From IMG/VR virus record IMGVR_UViG_3300021520_000002, positions 221,573 to 285,572 of that record: a stretch of DNA of 64,000 nt; one strand, 5' to 3'. This DNA is from a virus. Positions within the stretch are counted from its first letter, which is position 1, and every line of letters starts with the position of its first letter. Of the stretch, positions 31,169 to 38,373 are shown in pieces. The position numbers and the translations under genes were made by a program. The notes under the pieces are model-generated. The model searched no databases. It had not been told where the DNA came from and worked only from the letters and a program-made list of their open reading frames with translations.

Positions 31169-31422
31169 CGATGTCTAGGGATCAATAGTGAACCGAAATG
31201 AAGATTATCCGTTTTTGTAATCGCATGTATTTTACAAGCTAATTTATGTACTTTGTCATAACATTTTGAACAAAGCCAAAAAGTTCCAGTGCCATCATTT
31301 GTTATCGGCATGAAACCAATCATTTCTGACATAGTTTGAATACTTAAATTTTGATTTTCAATTGTAATACTTTTACCACAACCTTCACATTGAAAATTTA
31401 TTATAGTTAGGCTATCTCTCAT
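31165..31422 (-). CDS. zinc-ribbon protein
   Basis: 85 residues with CEGC (about 12-15) and CSKC (about 51-54), a treble-clef/zinc-ribbon layout similar to the proteins at 8955 and 14530. Ribosome site GGAGG. Function unknown. Confidence 0.7.
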   Translation of the reverse strand: MRDSLTIINFQCEGCGKSITIENQNLSIQTMSEMIGFMPITNDGTGTFWLCSKCYDKVHKLACKIHAITKTDNLHFGSLLIPRHR

Positions 31423-31444
31423 CCTCTTTTTCCTCCCATAGATA

Positions 31445-31474
31445 GAGGGAGCAGTTTTGAGATTCTGCTCCCTC
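31445..31474 (-). terminator. intergenic hairpin, possible terminator or processing site
   Basis: Perfect 10-bp stem GAGGGAGCAG / CTGCTCCCTC with a 10-nt loop between two minus-strand genes. On the minus strand no real U-tract follows, so it may be a processing or pausing hairpin rather than a terminator. Confidence 0.6.
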
Positions 31475-31485
31475 GCCTTTTTAAC

Positions 31486-32601
31486 TTACTTCTTTTTTAT
31501 GATTATTAAAGGTTCATCATTTAAATTTTGTACATCAAGAGATACTCTTTTGATAAAATATTTTTCATGAATTTTACTACTTCCAATAAGTTCATTAAGA
31601 AGTGTTTCACATTCTTTTGAAGTTAATGAACGAAATATCGTTTTCAGACGACAGTCATTTGTGAGCATATTTTTAAAAATATCATCACACATTTCTGGAG
31701 TCAATTTGATTTCTTGCCGATGACCACATTTATCTTCATAAATATGTTCACACATAGGAGCAAATATCTTCTTGAAATCTTCTTCATTAATATTACTCAT
31801 ACGAGTTCCATCAATAGATATTCTACTCGCATATTTTTCTTTTGTTCTGGATGGTTTGTTTGTTATAATTCCACCCCAGTACTTTTTATACTTCAAATAT
31901 TTACCAGTACCATCTTTAGACCAGAAAAATCGATCATCTTTATTGGTATGAAAACATTTCATTCTTACAGTTTCACATTCTGACATTTCTTTCTCCTTTC
32001 TTATAGTACATGTTTCACAAGCTGTTTTACCATTATAACAAACAGTATTACGTGTAAATGGACAAACTCTCCCAGGATTAATTTCTGACATTTCTTTCTC
32101 CCTTGTTTTTCTTATACAATCTACACAATAATGTGTATTTATATATTTACATTTGATATTTTTATTTTTAGGACAATAATCTCTAATACAACTTTTATCT
32201 TTTTGAATTTCTTCACGAATTTCTTTTATAATCTCATCAAGTTCTGAATCTCTGAAACTATTCGGAAGTTTACATTGATGACAAGCGAATTTACTTACAC
32301 GCTCATATGGACAAATGTTTGTTTTTGTTCGGAAACAATATGTTTTAATTGTCCTTTCAGGAATTTTGCAACACCAACAATCAGTTGGTGATATTTCAAC
32401 AAATGGACACATAAAATCTTCTTTTCTTGGTCTTATACAATTTCTTATTTCTTTTTCATCTGAAAATTGTTTTTCATATTCTTCAGTAACTTTTTCAAAA
32501 TATTCTTTAACTTCAGCATGCCATCTTCTTGACAATGGAAGTGGATCATGTAATAATGAATTTAAACTCCTTATTAATGTTCTTAGATAACTTAGTTCCA
32601 T
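31486..32601 (-). CDS. multi-Cys-cluster protein
   Basis: 371 residues. The first 220 hold four to five Cys clusters of similar layout: CPFVEISPTDCWCC, CPYERVSKFACHQC, CKYINTHYCVDC, CPFTRNTVC..CETC. Each probably binds zinc (C-P-x ... C-x-x-C). The C-terminal 150 residues are mixed alpha/beta with no known motif. The gene lies directly after, and in frame with, the TAG of the small membrane protein at 32605-32751. No function is recognised; tandem zinc knuckles usually bind nucleic acid or protein. Confidence 0.75.
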   Translation of the reverse strand: MELSYLRTLIRSLNSLLHDPLPLSRRWHAEVKEYFEKVTEEYEKQFSDEKEIRNCIRPRKEDFMCPFVEISPTDCWCCKIPERTIKTYCFRTKTNICPYERVSKFACHQCKLPNSFRDSELDEIIKEIREEIQKDKSCIRDYCPKNKNIKCKYINTHYCVDCIRKTREKEMSEINPGRVCPFTRNTVCYNGKTACETCTIRKEKEMSECETVRMKCFHTNKDDRFFWSKDGTGKYLKYKKYWGGIITNKPSRTKEKYASRISIDGTRMSNINEEDFKKIFAPMCEHIYEDKCGHRQEIKLTPEMCDDIFKNMLTNDCRLKTIFRSLTSKECETLLNELIGSSKIHEKYFIKRVSLDVQNLNDEPLIIIKKK

Positions 32602-32604
32602 ATT

Positions 32605-32751
32605 CTAACTCCTCAATTCTGAAATGATAAATCCAAAAGTAGCACCATATAGTGTCCAATATCCTGGATGAGTTATAATTTCATATTTTTGTAATTGAAT
32701 TCCAACTCCAACATATACTATACATATTATGATTGTCATTAAGATTTTCAT
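32605..32751 (-). CDS. small membrane protein ending in TAG, in frame with the next gene
   Basis: 48 residues with two hydrophobic helices (about 2-18 and 32-46). The sequence after the last sense codon is TAG AAT ATG GAA, and that ATG is the start of the Cys-cluster protein in the same frame. Amber read-through would give a membrane-anchored Cys-cluster protein. The ribosome site of the downstream gene (AGGAG) lies within this gene. The gene's own ribosome site is weak. Confidence 0.6.
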   Translation of the reverse strand: MKILMTIIICIVYVGVGIQLQKYEIITHPGYWTLYGATFGFIISELRS

Positions 32752-32752
32752 A

Positions 32753-33190
32753 TTAATTCTCTATTGTTTTTAAAAAATTTTTCGATAATTTATCAACATT
32801 CATATTAATTTGTCTCATTAGTTTATTTTCAGCTTTTTCTTGATCTCTTTCAAATTTACTTTGAGCTAATTTCATAAGAGTCATCTCATAAAATTCTCTC
32901 ATTGTCATATCTAACATATCATTAATTTCTTTCTTTGTTATTTCGGTATCTCTACCTACAGAAATTGATCTTTTAATCAAATTATCTAAACTGAAATTCA
33001 TCTTTTTAGAATATGTCATTTTACCCATTAATTCTAAAAGAACTTGTCCTGATATTGCTTGAGCTAAAAGCAGTCTTTCTGTTTCTGTTTTTTCTACTTT
33101 CTTTTTATCTTTAAGAATTTGACAGTTGTTACATGTTTCACTGTTATTATTAATCATCGGACAATTGTTTTTAGTAAAAACACATTTCAT
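32753..33190 (-). CDS. protein with N-terminal Cys cluster and helical body
   Basis: 145 residues. MKCVFTKNNCPM...CNNC repeats the C-x-F-T-x-N ... C-x-x-C layout seen in the last cluster of the neighbouring multi-Cys protein, followed by a long helical domain with many Met. The shared module suggests a common partner. Function unknown. Confidence 0.68.
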   Translation of the reverse strand: MKCVFTKNNCPMINNNSETCNNCQILKDKKKVEKTETERLLLAQAISGQVLLELMGKMTYSKKMNFSLDNLIKRSISVGRDTEITKKEINDMLDMTMREFYEMTLMKLAQSKFERDQEKAENKLMRQINMNVDKLSKNFLKTIEN

Positions 33191-33191
33191 T

Positions 33192-33635
33192 TTATTCTCC
33201 TTGTAAGTATTTCAAAGATTTTTCGTATCTTGTTTTTAACGAATTTAACTCTTTTCTTGTTTCTTCAGGAATTGAATCAGGAAGATTAATTGATCTTGAA
33301 TAGTTATGTTCTACATCTGCCTTCTTTACCTTTTTTGCAATTGGATTTTTACAACAACGTTCAAGATATTCCATATATGTTTCATCTTTTTTTCTTGTTA
33401 TTGCATCAACAGCTTCAACAATATTTTCTGGAAATTCATAAGATCTTAACACATCCAATGTACAATCTGTATCTTCAACAACATCATGTAAAATTGCTGT
33501 TACTGCTTCTTCTTGTGTACAAGGTTTAGGTAGAAGACAATATACATGAATTGGATGAAGAATATATGACATACCAATTTTATCAACTTGGAATTTGTGA
33601 TACATGTTGGCCAGTTTTATTGCTTTCATTATCAT
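33192..33635 (-). CDS. HD-domain (p)ppGpp hydrolase-like protein (MESH1/SpoT-type)
   Basis: 147 residues. YILHP (24-28), AILHDVVEDT (47-56; the HD pair is His50-Asp51) and KKADVEHN (104-111; Asp107) match the single-domain SpoT/MESH1 hydrolases that cleave the 3' pyrophosphate of (p)ppGpp with Mn. AMYHKFQ/DKIG-like residues at 11-21 fit the family start. A phage enzyme of this kind could blunt the host stringent response. Ribosome site GGAG, 8 nt. Confidence 0.9.
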   Translation of the reverse strand: MIMKAIKLANMYHKFQVDKIGMSYILHPIHVYCLLPKPCTQEEAVTAILHDVVEDTDCTLDVLRSYEFPENIVEAVDAITRKKDETYMEYLERCCKNPIAKKVKKADVEHNYSRSINLPDSIPEETRKELNSLKTRYEKSLKYLQGE

Positions 33636-33647
33636 AGTTATTCTCCT

Positions 33648-33872
33648 TTACCAGTCAAAGTCATATCGTTTTGCAAATGTATCAACATCCAATCGAACAT
33701 GATCAGGACATGAGTACTTTCCTTTTCGTCCTATATTTTCACATTTTCTGTTATCACATATCGAACATGAATACCATGGATTCATCTCACAAATATCTTC
33801 TTTTTTGATACCAGGATATTTTTCTGAAATTTCTTTAAACTGCTTTTCAAACTTTTGATCAAGTGTTTCCAT
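33648..33872 (-). CDS. small zinc protein
   Basis: 74 residues with CSICDNRKC near the middle and SCPDH further on, together a likely zinc site. Helical acidic N-terminus. First gene after the terminator at 33897-33921 in its operon. Function unknown. Confidence 0.66.
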   Translation of the reverse strand: METLDQKFEKQFKEISEKYPGIKKEDICEMNPWYSCSICDNRKCENIGRKGKYSCPDHVRLDVDTFAKRYDFDW

Positions 33873-33896
33873 ATTTTCTCCTTTTTTATAAAATGA

Positions 33897-33921
33897 AAAA
33901 GGGCGCTATTAACGCCCTTTT
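33897..33921 (-). terminator. terminator hairpin
   Basis: 9-bp stem AAAAGGGCG / CGCCCTTTT with a 7-nt loop, directly after the TAA at 33924. Followed on the minus strand by TTTTTCATTTTAT. Confidence 0.85.
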
Positions 33922-33923
33922 AT

Positions 33924-34310
33924 TTACGACCAGGTTCCTCGGTAGAATGTGTTGTATTCGGATGATAATTTTTCAATCATATCCGAATACCCTTCAAAAC
34001 CACCATATTGCCATTTGACTTTTCCATCAACATCGAGATTTAAAATTATCTCTTTCAGTTGCTTCCATTTCTTGAGAACTTTCATATCAATTTTATTATT
34101 TGGTGTTTGTTCTGTATACGAAGAATCTCTTTTTTCGTTACACCATGAAACTTCCATGGGAACTGCATTATCATCATTGTTATTAAAGAGATGTTGTCTT
34201 GCACATCCGAAGATGATGAGATCAGCATTTTTAACTTCTTCTGCTGATATTTCATCTTTAACAAATGAAATTACCAAAGCTGTGAAACTAACTATTAATT
34301 TCTTTTTCAT
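33924..34310 (-). CDS. hypothetical protein with signal-like N-terminus
   Basis: 128 residues from MKKKLIVSFTALVISFV, the ATG after GGAGG. The start looks like a short signal peptide or hydrophobic helix but is followed by charged residues, so export is uncertain. LIIFGCARQHLF and SWCNEKRDSS suggest two Cys that could pair. It has its own promoter and terminator. Function unknown. Confidence 0.68.
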   Translation of the reverse strand: MKKKLIVSFTALVISFVKDEISAEEVKNADLIIFGCARQHLFNNNDDNAVPMEVSWCNEKRDSSYTEQTPNNKIDMKVLKKWKQLKEIILNLDVDGKVKWQYGGFEGYSDMIEKLSSEYNTFYRGTWS

Positions 34311-34337
34311 AACATCCTCCTTTGATTTGATATCTAT

Positions 34338-34362
34338 ATTATTTCTATATGAAATCATAAAA
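34338..34362 (-). promoter_or_regulatory. phage promoter
   Basis: Minus-strand TTTATGATTTCATATAGAAA followed by TAAT, 28 nt before the ATG at 34310. Confidence 0.7.
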
Positions 34363-34365
34363 AAC

Positions 34366-34426
34366 AAAAAGTGGGATCGCTCCAACTTTTTGCTAGATAG
34401 GGCTGTTATAGCTCAACTATCTACCT
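34366..34426 (-). ncRNA. short non-coding transcription unit (about 60 nt)
   Basis: Between the promoter at 34429-34453 and the next promoter. It holds a TAGATAG/CTATCTA hairpin (34394-34423) and a terminator-like hairpin AAAAAGT-GG / CC-ACTTTTT (34366-34391) followed by a U-tract on the minus strand. No reading frame of note. Confidence 0.6.
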
Positions 34427-34428
34427 AT

Positions 34429-34453
34429 ATTATTTCTATATGAAATCTTTAAA
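34429..34453 (-). promoter_or_regulatory. phage promoter of a short RNA unit
   Basis: Minus-strand TTTAAAGATTTCATATAGAA followed by ATAAT; identical over the core to the copy at 28152-28177. Confidence 0.7.
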
Positions 34454-34462
34454 AATAAAAAT

Positions 34463-34491
34463 TAGCGGCAGGTTTGACTAACCCGCCGCTA
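34463..34491 (-). terminator. terminator hairpin
   Basis: Stem TAGCGGC(A)GGTT / AACC(C)GCCGCTA with one mismatch, just after the TAA at 34496 and followed by a U-rich stretch on the minus strand. Confidence 0.85.
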
Positions 34492-34495
34492 TCTA

Positions 34496-35035
34496 TTAAT
34501 CTAACGGTTTACCACAATTATTACATTTTGGACCTTCATATTTAATACTGTTATATACATTACAATTTGGACAAAGATCTATGTATAATTGATCAAGTGG
34601 TACAAATAGTGGATGTGCTGTTACCACTTCTTTGGCTCTTGCTAATGAACAATTATATCTATCTTTAATTATTTTTATTAACACGATTGGAGTGAGTGGT
34701 AAAAATGTTAAATCTTCTTCAGTGAAAATAATTTCTTTTTTATCATTTTCTTCCATATCTTTATAATATTTTTGTCTTTCTTCTTCTCGAATAATAGATG
34801 CACATTCTCTATCGGCAAGAATTATAACTCGACCTTTTTTTGTTGTTGTGTCTGATAGTTTCACAAGATCACGATGAGAATCGATAATAACTGCAATTCT
34901 ACTATACATCAGAAAATTTGGATCTTTAACATCATAGACAATTTTTCCTTTATCTGGTTCATCTTCAGGAAACACTCTATTTTCCCATTCGATAGATGAA
35001 CCTTCTAATGAGTTAGTTATTGTCCATTTTTCCAT
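34496..35035 (-). CDS. protein with C-terminal zinc ribbon
   Basis: 179 residues. CPNC...CNNCG (about 157-175) is a zinc ribbon. The middle has RVIILADRECASIIREEERQK and LTPIVLIKIIKDRYNCSLARAKEVVTAHP, a helix-rich segment. It ends the operon at a ter minator and starts as TAATG on the upstream stop. Function unknown. Confidence 0.7.
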   Translation of the reverse strand: MEKWTITNSLEGSSIEWENRVFPEDEPDKGKIVYDVKDPNFLMYSRIAVIIDSHRDLVKLSDTTTKKGRVIILADRECASIIREEERQKYYKDMEENDKKEIIFTEEDLTFLPLTPIVLIKIIKDRYNCSLARAKEVVTAHPLFVPLDQLYIDLCPNCNVYNSIKYEGPKCNNCGKPLD

Positions 35036-35271
35036 TAATCATCATCTCCTACTATTTCATTAATCATTGTTTTAATATGATCTTGCCAACTGGAAGGCAA
35101 AGAATTTCTATCTATTTCATTAGTACTATCACATGCTTCACAATTATAATACAGATAACTATTATGACCAAAATGATAATGATATTCTAAATCATTTTTT
35201 TCAAGTTCTAGAGTACTCTGACAATTTTTACATGTGACCACAACTGTATTTTTGTTATCGATTATCCTCAC
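35035..35271 (-). CDS. zinc-ribbon protein
   Basis: 78 residues with CKNC (about 14-17) and CEAC (about 44-47), a compact zinc ribbon. ATGA overlap with the upstream gene. Function unknown. Confidence 0.7.
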   Translation of the reverse strand: MRIIDNKNTVVVTCKNCQSTLELEKNDLEYHYHFGHNSYLYYNCEACDSTNEIDRNSLPSSWQDHIKTMINEIVGDDD

Positions 35272-35855
35272 ATGAACTCCCCAAACTCTTTTTCTGTGAA
35301 TTTGATACCGGCAGCTTCTGCCATGGTTTTCAGTAGAAAAGTTGAAATATCACAATCTTTTCCAGGACAATTCTTTTTGTGATCTTTAACTACTTTTAAT
35401 ATATTCTTTTTCCAGAGAACAACATTTTCTCTATTTGGATCTGTTCCATCGATTTCATCGAATATTTTTTTTGCTTCTTCAGTTAATTTTCCATCCATTT
35501 TTGCCATAATTAATCTTTCTTCAAATGTTGAATTTAATTTACTAATCACATCCATATCAATTTGATATGGATGATTTTCTAATTCTCTATTAACTTCTAA
35601 TCTTCTCCCATCAATATGAACTTGTCTTTCATTTTCAAGAATAGTTCTTTCATCTCTTAATTTATTGATTTCAACTTCAATAGCTTTTATTTTATTATTA
35701 AATTTTATAATTTCTATTTCTTTGTAAACTTTTTGTGTAGTATCAGTTTTTACATTTTGAAATTCACGTGATAATGAATCATATCTCAATCTTAATTTCT
35801 GTCTGATTAATTGTATCAGATCAGATAGTTCACTTTTCAGATACTTTTTTGTCAT
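35268..35855 (-). CDS. coiled-coil-rich hypothetical protein
   Basis: 195 residues. Residues 1-90 form a long predicted coiled coil (IRQKLRLRYDSLSREFQ; EIEIIKFNNKIKAIEVEIN), followed by helices and a Cys pair (CPGKDC, about 161-166). The C-terminus resembles an EF-like helix-loop-helix but lacks the Asp pattern. Function unknown. Confidence 0.68.
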   Translation of the reverse strand: MTKKYLKSELSDLIQLIRQKLRLRYDSLSREFQNVKTDTTQKVYKEIEIIKFNNKIKAIEVEINKLRDERTILENERQVHIDGRRLEVNRELENHPYQIDMDVISKLNSTFEERLIMAKMDGKLTEEAKKIFDEIDGTDPNRENVVLWKKNILKVVKDHKKNCPGKDCDISTFLLKTMAEAAGIKFTEKEFGEFM

Positions 35856-35856
35856 T

Positions 35857-36084
35857 TTATTCTCCTATCTCATTATATTTTTCGATGGCAGCATCGAGAT
35901 TTTCATTATTGAACAAATATGTTTTTTGTTTAATTAGATCTTGAACTGTATAATATACACGATGATTAATATCAAGTACAAGATTTAATTTTTTGTGAAC
36001 CATATATAGATCAATTTCTGTTGCTATATTAATAACAATAGGGTCTTTTAATATTTTATTTACATCTTCTTTTGTGATTTTCAT
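35857..36084 (-). CDS. small hypothetical protein
   Basis: A 75-residue protein (MKITKEDVNKILKDPIVIN...), alternating helices and strands; a HRVYYTVQDLIKQ segment looks DNA-binding-like but has no known motif. ATGA overlap upstream. Function unknown. Confidence 0.65.
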   Translation of the reverse strand: MKITKEDVNKILKDPIVINIATEIDLYMVHKKLNLVLDINHRVYYTVQDLIKQKTYLFNNENLDAAIEKYNEIGE

Positions 36085-36260
36085 GTTTGTTCCATAAGAG
36101 TTTTCGCAATATCAAAATGTCCCATTAATAATTCTTCAGCAATAAATTTTGCTTGTTCAATTTCTGCTAAAGATTCATCATCATCTTTTTCTATGAAGAT
36201 GCGTGCAGCTGTAGTTAATCTTCTTAAAACATCTTTAAATAATTTTTCTTTTTCAGTCAT
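36081..36260 (-). CDS. small helical protein
   Basis: 59 residues (MTEKEKLFKDVLRRLTTAAR...), all helical, ending TGA with an ATGA overlap onto the next gene. Ribosome site GGAG. Function unknown. Confidence 0.62.
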   Translation of the reverse strand: MTEKEKLFKDVLRRLTTAARIFIEKDDDESLAEIEQAKFIAEELLMGHFDIAKTLMEQT

Positions 36261-36273
36261 TGTCTTTCTCCTT

Positions 36274-36393
36274 TTATGCTGTTGTTATATAATAGATTTC
36301 TATCATAGAATACTTACATGTTTCACATCTATCACAAAATAAGTCCTCTATCGGTTCTGTTCCATAGTAACATTCAAGATCTATCCAATACAT
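36274..36393 (-). CDS. very small Cys-containing protein
   Basis: 39 residues with C-x...CDRCETCKY, a likely zinc site, ending TAA. It starts inside the 3' end of the upstream gene. Ribosome site GAGGAG. Function unknown. Confidence 0.6.
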   Translation of the reverse strand: MYWIDLECYYGTEPIEDLFCDRCETCKYSMIEIYYITTA

Positions 36394-36557
36394 AGTTTCT
36401 CCTCTTCTGTATTTTTATAAAATTCTTCCCATTTCTTACTTTCACCAGGTTGACAATTTTTGAAATGTTGAATTGATTTTTCTTTATCGGCAAAAGCTCC
36501 ACAATTATCACATACGAACATTTCTGATTCAGTAATATATGTAATTCCTATTAACAT
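36381..36557 (-). CDS. small C2H2-like zinc-finger protein ending in TAG
   Basis: 58 residues. CDNCGAF...HFKNC gives C-x2-C ... H-x3-C, a zinc-finger layout. Ends TAG inside the next gene. Starts within the end of the upstream gene. Function unknown. Confidence 0.62.
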   Translation of the reverse strand: MLIGITYITESEMFVCDNCGAFADKEKSIQHFKNCQPGESKKWEEFYKNTEEEKLCIG

Positions 36558-36793
36558 ACTATAAGAAAGTGAAGTCGATCTGGATTATCATCACATGGTA
36601 CCGGCAAATGATTTTTAAAGATCATTCTCTTTTCGTCTACTTCACGAGCTACAAAAGTCCATCCAGCTTCAGTTCCAGATGGATTTAATCTATTACAGAC
36701 TTCAAGAATTTCCTCATCAGTTACATCTTTAACAGCACACACTTGCATCATTGTTAATCCATAAACGTATTTAGTAATTTCAACTCTACCCAT
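36551..36793 (-). CDS. conserved small protein of unlike base composition
   Basis: 80 residues. MQVCAVKDVTDEEILEVCNRLNPSGTEAGWTFVARE and the ending CDDNPDRLHFLIVC look strongly conserved, and the DNA is less AT-rich than its neighbours. From memory it resembles an uncharacterised family of broad occurrence; no function is known to me. GGAG precedes the start. Confidence 0.72.
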   Translation of the reverse strand: MGRVEITKYVYGLTMMQVCAVKDVTDEEILEVCNRLNPSGTEAGWTFVAREVDEKRMIFKNHLPVPCDDNPDRLHFLIVC

Positions 36794-36947
36794 CTGTCTT
36801 CTCCTCTTTTTTTCTAATTTTTGTAACTAAATCTTTTTGACAATCTTCCCAAAGTCCTTTAGCTCTAAGCCAAACAATTATCTGATCGAGAAGTCGTTCT
36901 TTCAGATCCATTTCAAGGATTATGTCCATTTCTTCTTTATTTGGCAT
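36786..36947 (-). CDS. small charged protein ending in TAG
   Basis: 53 residues from MPNKEEMDIILEMDLKERL, the ATG after GGAG. Contains IIVWLRAKGLWEDCQKDL. TAG stop overlaps the next start. Function unknown. Confidence 0.62.
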   Translation of the reverse strand: MPNKEEMDIILEMDLKERLLDQIIVWLRAKGLWEDCQKDLVTKIRKKEEKTDG

Positions 36948-37374
36948 CTTTCTTCTCCTTTTTATTTCTGGATTTTTTAATAACTTTATCAATAATTTCT
37001 ATAACTTCTGGATCTTTTTTAATAACTTCATCATCTGAAACATTTGCTCTATTTAAAACTGAATCTGGTGGTTTATTAAACATTATATTAGATTGGGCTT
37101 GTTGATATGGATCTTTTGGTAGATTTTTAAAACCATTCATTTTCATTTCTGATTTTTCTTTTTGATTACCAATAATAGCTTCACACCTACTTTCTAAAAT
37201 TTCTCTTAGTTCTTGAAAAGATTTTGCCGATAAACTATTACCAGTATTTACACCACCCAAACCATATACCATTCTGCTTACTGCTTTTTCAATAGTAATA
37301 ACTTTATCTGTGAAATGAATTTCTACAACATGATCTAAATTCAATATTTTGTCATTAATCATTATTAAGTTCAT
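36937..37374 (-). CDS. hypothetical protein
   Basis: 145 residues. N-terminal domain resembling a small beta-barrel (MINDKILNLDHVVEIHFTDKVITIE), then a Gly-rich loop and a basic helical tail (KKSRNKKEKKDAK). Ribosome site GGAG. Function unknown. Confidence 0.66.
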   Translation of the reverse strand: MNLIMINDKILNLDHVVEIHFTDKVITIEKAVSRMVYGLGGVNTGNSLSAKSFQELREILESRCEAIIGNQKEKSEMKMNGFKNLPKDPYQQAQSNIMFNKPPDSVLNRANVSDDEVIKKDPEVIEIIDKVIKKSRNKKEKKDAK

Positions 37375-37426
37375 ATCTTCTCCTTTTATTTTTATTTATA
37401 TTTAAAGATAGAAATGAAGAAGCGCT

Positions 37427-37585
37427 TTACGCGCTCTTCCCAAATTGGTATTCAACAAATACCAGTTTGTCTACTACCATGTCAATCCCATATTTTGGGA
37501 TCAACAACCCGATTTCATTTTCTATCATTTTCTTCGGTACTTTGCTTTTGAACAAATTTTTGATTCTTTCAATTTCCTGTTCCAT
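37427..37585 (-). CDS. small hypothetical protein
   Basis: 52 residues (MEQEIERIKNLFKSKVPKKM...), start after GGAGG, TAA stop lying inside a GC-rich hairpin (37417-37439) that probably terminates the unit. Its promoter is at 37623-37646. Function unknown. Confidence 0.66.
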   Translation of the reverse strand: MEQEIERIKNLFKSKVPKKMIENEIGLLIPKYGIDMVVDKLVFVEYQFGKSA

Positions 37586-37622
37586 AATTAACTTCCTCCT
37601 TTGAATTTAATAGATACTATAT

Positions 37623-37646
37623 CTATTTCTATATGAAGAAGTTGAA
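37623..37646 (-). promoter_or_regulatory. phage promoter
   Basis: Minus-strand TTCAACTTCTTCATATAGAA followed by ATAG; leader of about 38 nt to the ATG at 37585. Confidence 0.7.
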
Positions 37647-37663
37647 TATACAAAAAAAGAAAA

Positions 37664-37682
37664 AAGGGGTTGTTACACCCCT
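37664..37682 (-). terminator. terminator hairpin overlapping a stop codon
   Basis: AAGGGG / CCCCTT stem with a short loop that includes the TAA of the gene ending at 37673; followed by a long T/A-rich stretch on the minus strand. Confidence 0.75.
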
Positions 37683-38065
37683 TGTGCTCCAAAATTTGGA
37701 AGCTCTTTCTGGACTTGAGCAAGAATCTGTTCAACATCCACTCCTCTTCCATAGTTATTGATTGCAGAGAGAAGATCTTCTTCTTCAAGAAAACCTAGTT
37801 GAACACCTCTTAACATTGCAACCATTTTTGTTAGATCCTCTCTACAAACATCCTTATACAACATCCAGATTTTACTACCATAGATGTTCAGAGTATCAAG
37901 CATCATTAAAGACCCGAGTCCGCCGAAAAAATCATCCGGATCGATTTTTCCAGCCCTTGTGAGTAAATCTAGAGTGACTCTAAAAGCACCTGGATTTCCT
38001 TCTGCTACTTTTATAACAGCATCTTGAAATGAATCTGTTCCTACAATTCTTGTATTTTTGTTCAT
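37673..38065 (-). CDS. conserved hypothetical protein of unlike base composition
   Basis: 130 residues from MNKNTRIVGTDSF after GGAG. VAEGNPGAFRVTLDLL (about 20-35) and IYGSKIWMLYKDVCREDL (about 61-78) are strongly conserved-looking. The DNA is richer in G+C than its surroundings. From memory it resembles a widespread uncharacterised family with the same GNPGA and GS.IW..YKD..G.D motifs. Single-gene unit with promoter (38093-38115) and terminator. Confidence 0.75.
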   Translation of the reverse strand: MNKNTRIVGTDSFQDAVIKVAEGNPGAFRVTLDLLTRAGKIDPDDFFGGLGSLMMLDTLNIYGSKIWMLYKDVCREDLTKMVAMLRGVQLGFLEEEDLLSAINNYGRGVDVEQILAQVQKELPNFGAQGV

Positions 38066-38092
38066 AACTCCTCCTTTTATTTTTGATATTAT

Positions 38093-38115
38093 ATTATTTC
38101 TATATAAGATTGAAG
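38093..38115 (-). promoter_or_regulatory. phage promoter
   Basis: Minus-strand TTCAATCTTATATAGAAATA followed by AT; 28 nt before the ATG at 38065. Confidence 0.7.
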
Positions 38116-38132
38116 AATAATAAAAAATAAAG

Positions 38133-38164
38133 ATCGGCAAGATCTATTGCTAAATCTTGCCGAT
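38133..38164 (-). terminator. terminator hairpin, ATCGGCAAGAT family
   Basis: Perfect 11-bp copy (ATCGGCAAGAT / ATCTTGCCGAT) after the gene ending at 38169 and before the promoter at 38093-38115. Confidence 0.85.
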
Positions 38165-38168
38165 ATTT

Positions 38169-38342
38169 TTAATAGTCTATATACTCTTTTAACTGTCTAT
38201 TTCTATTAAAGGAACTTTCATCTGTATCTCTTACAAAAACATCATCATTTAAACGATTTAACGCGGCTTCACTAATACAATCATCAAATCTTGTTTTCAA
38301 CATTAAATCAACAACATCTTTGTACCCTTTTTTAGATTTCAT
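38169..38342 (-). CDS. small hypothetical protein
   Basis: 57 residues (MKSKKGYKDVVDLMLKTRFD...), charged and helical, ending TAA 4 nt before the terminator. Ribosome site AAGGAG. Function unknown. Confidence 0.62.
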   Translation of the reverse strand: MKSKKGYKDVVDLMLKTRFDDCISEAALNRLNDDVFVRDTDESSFNRNRQLKEYIDY

Positions 38343-38373
38343 TTAGTTCTCCTTTATTAGTTTTTTGCTGATA

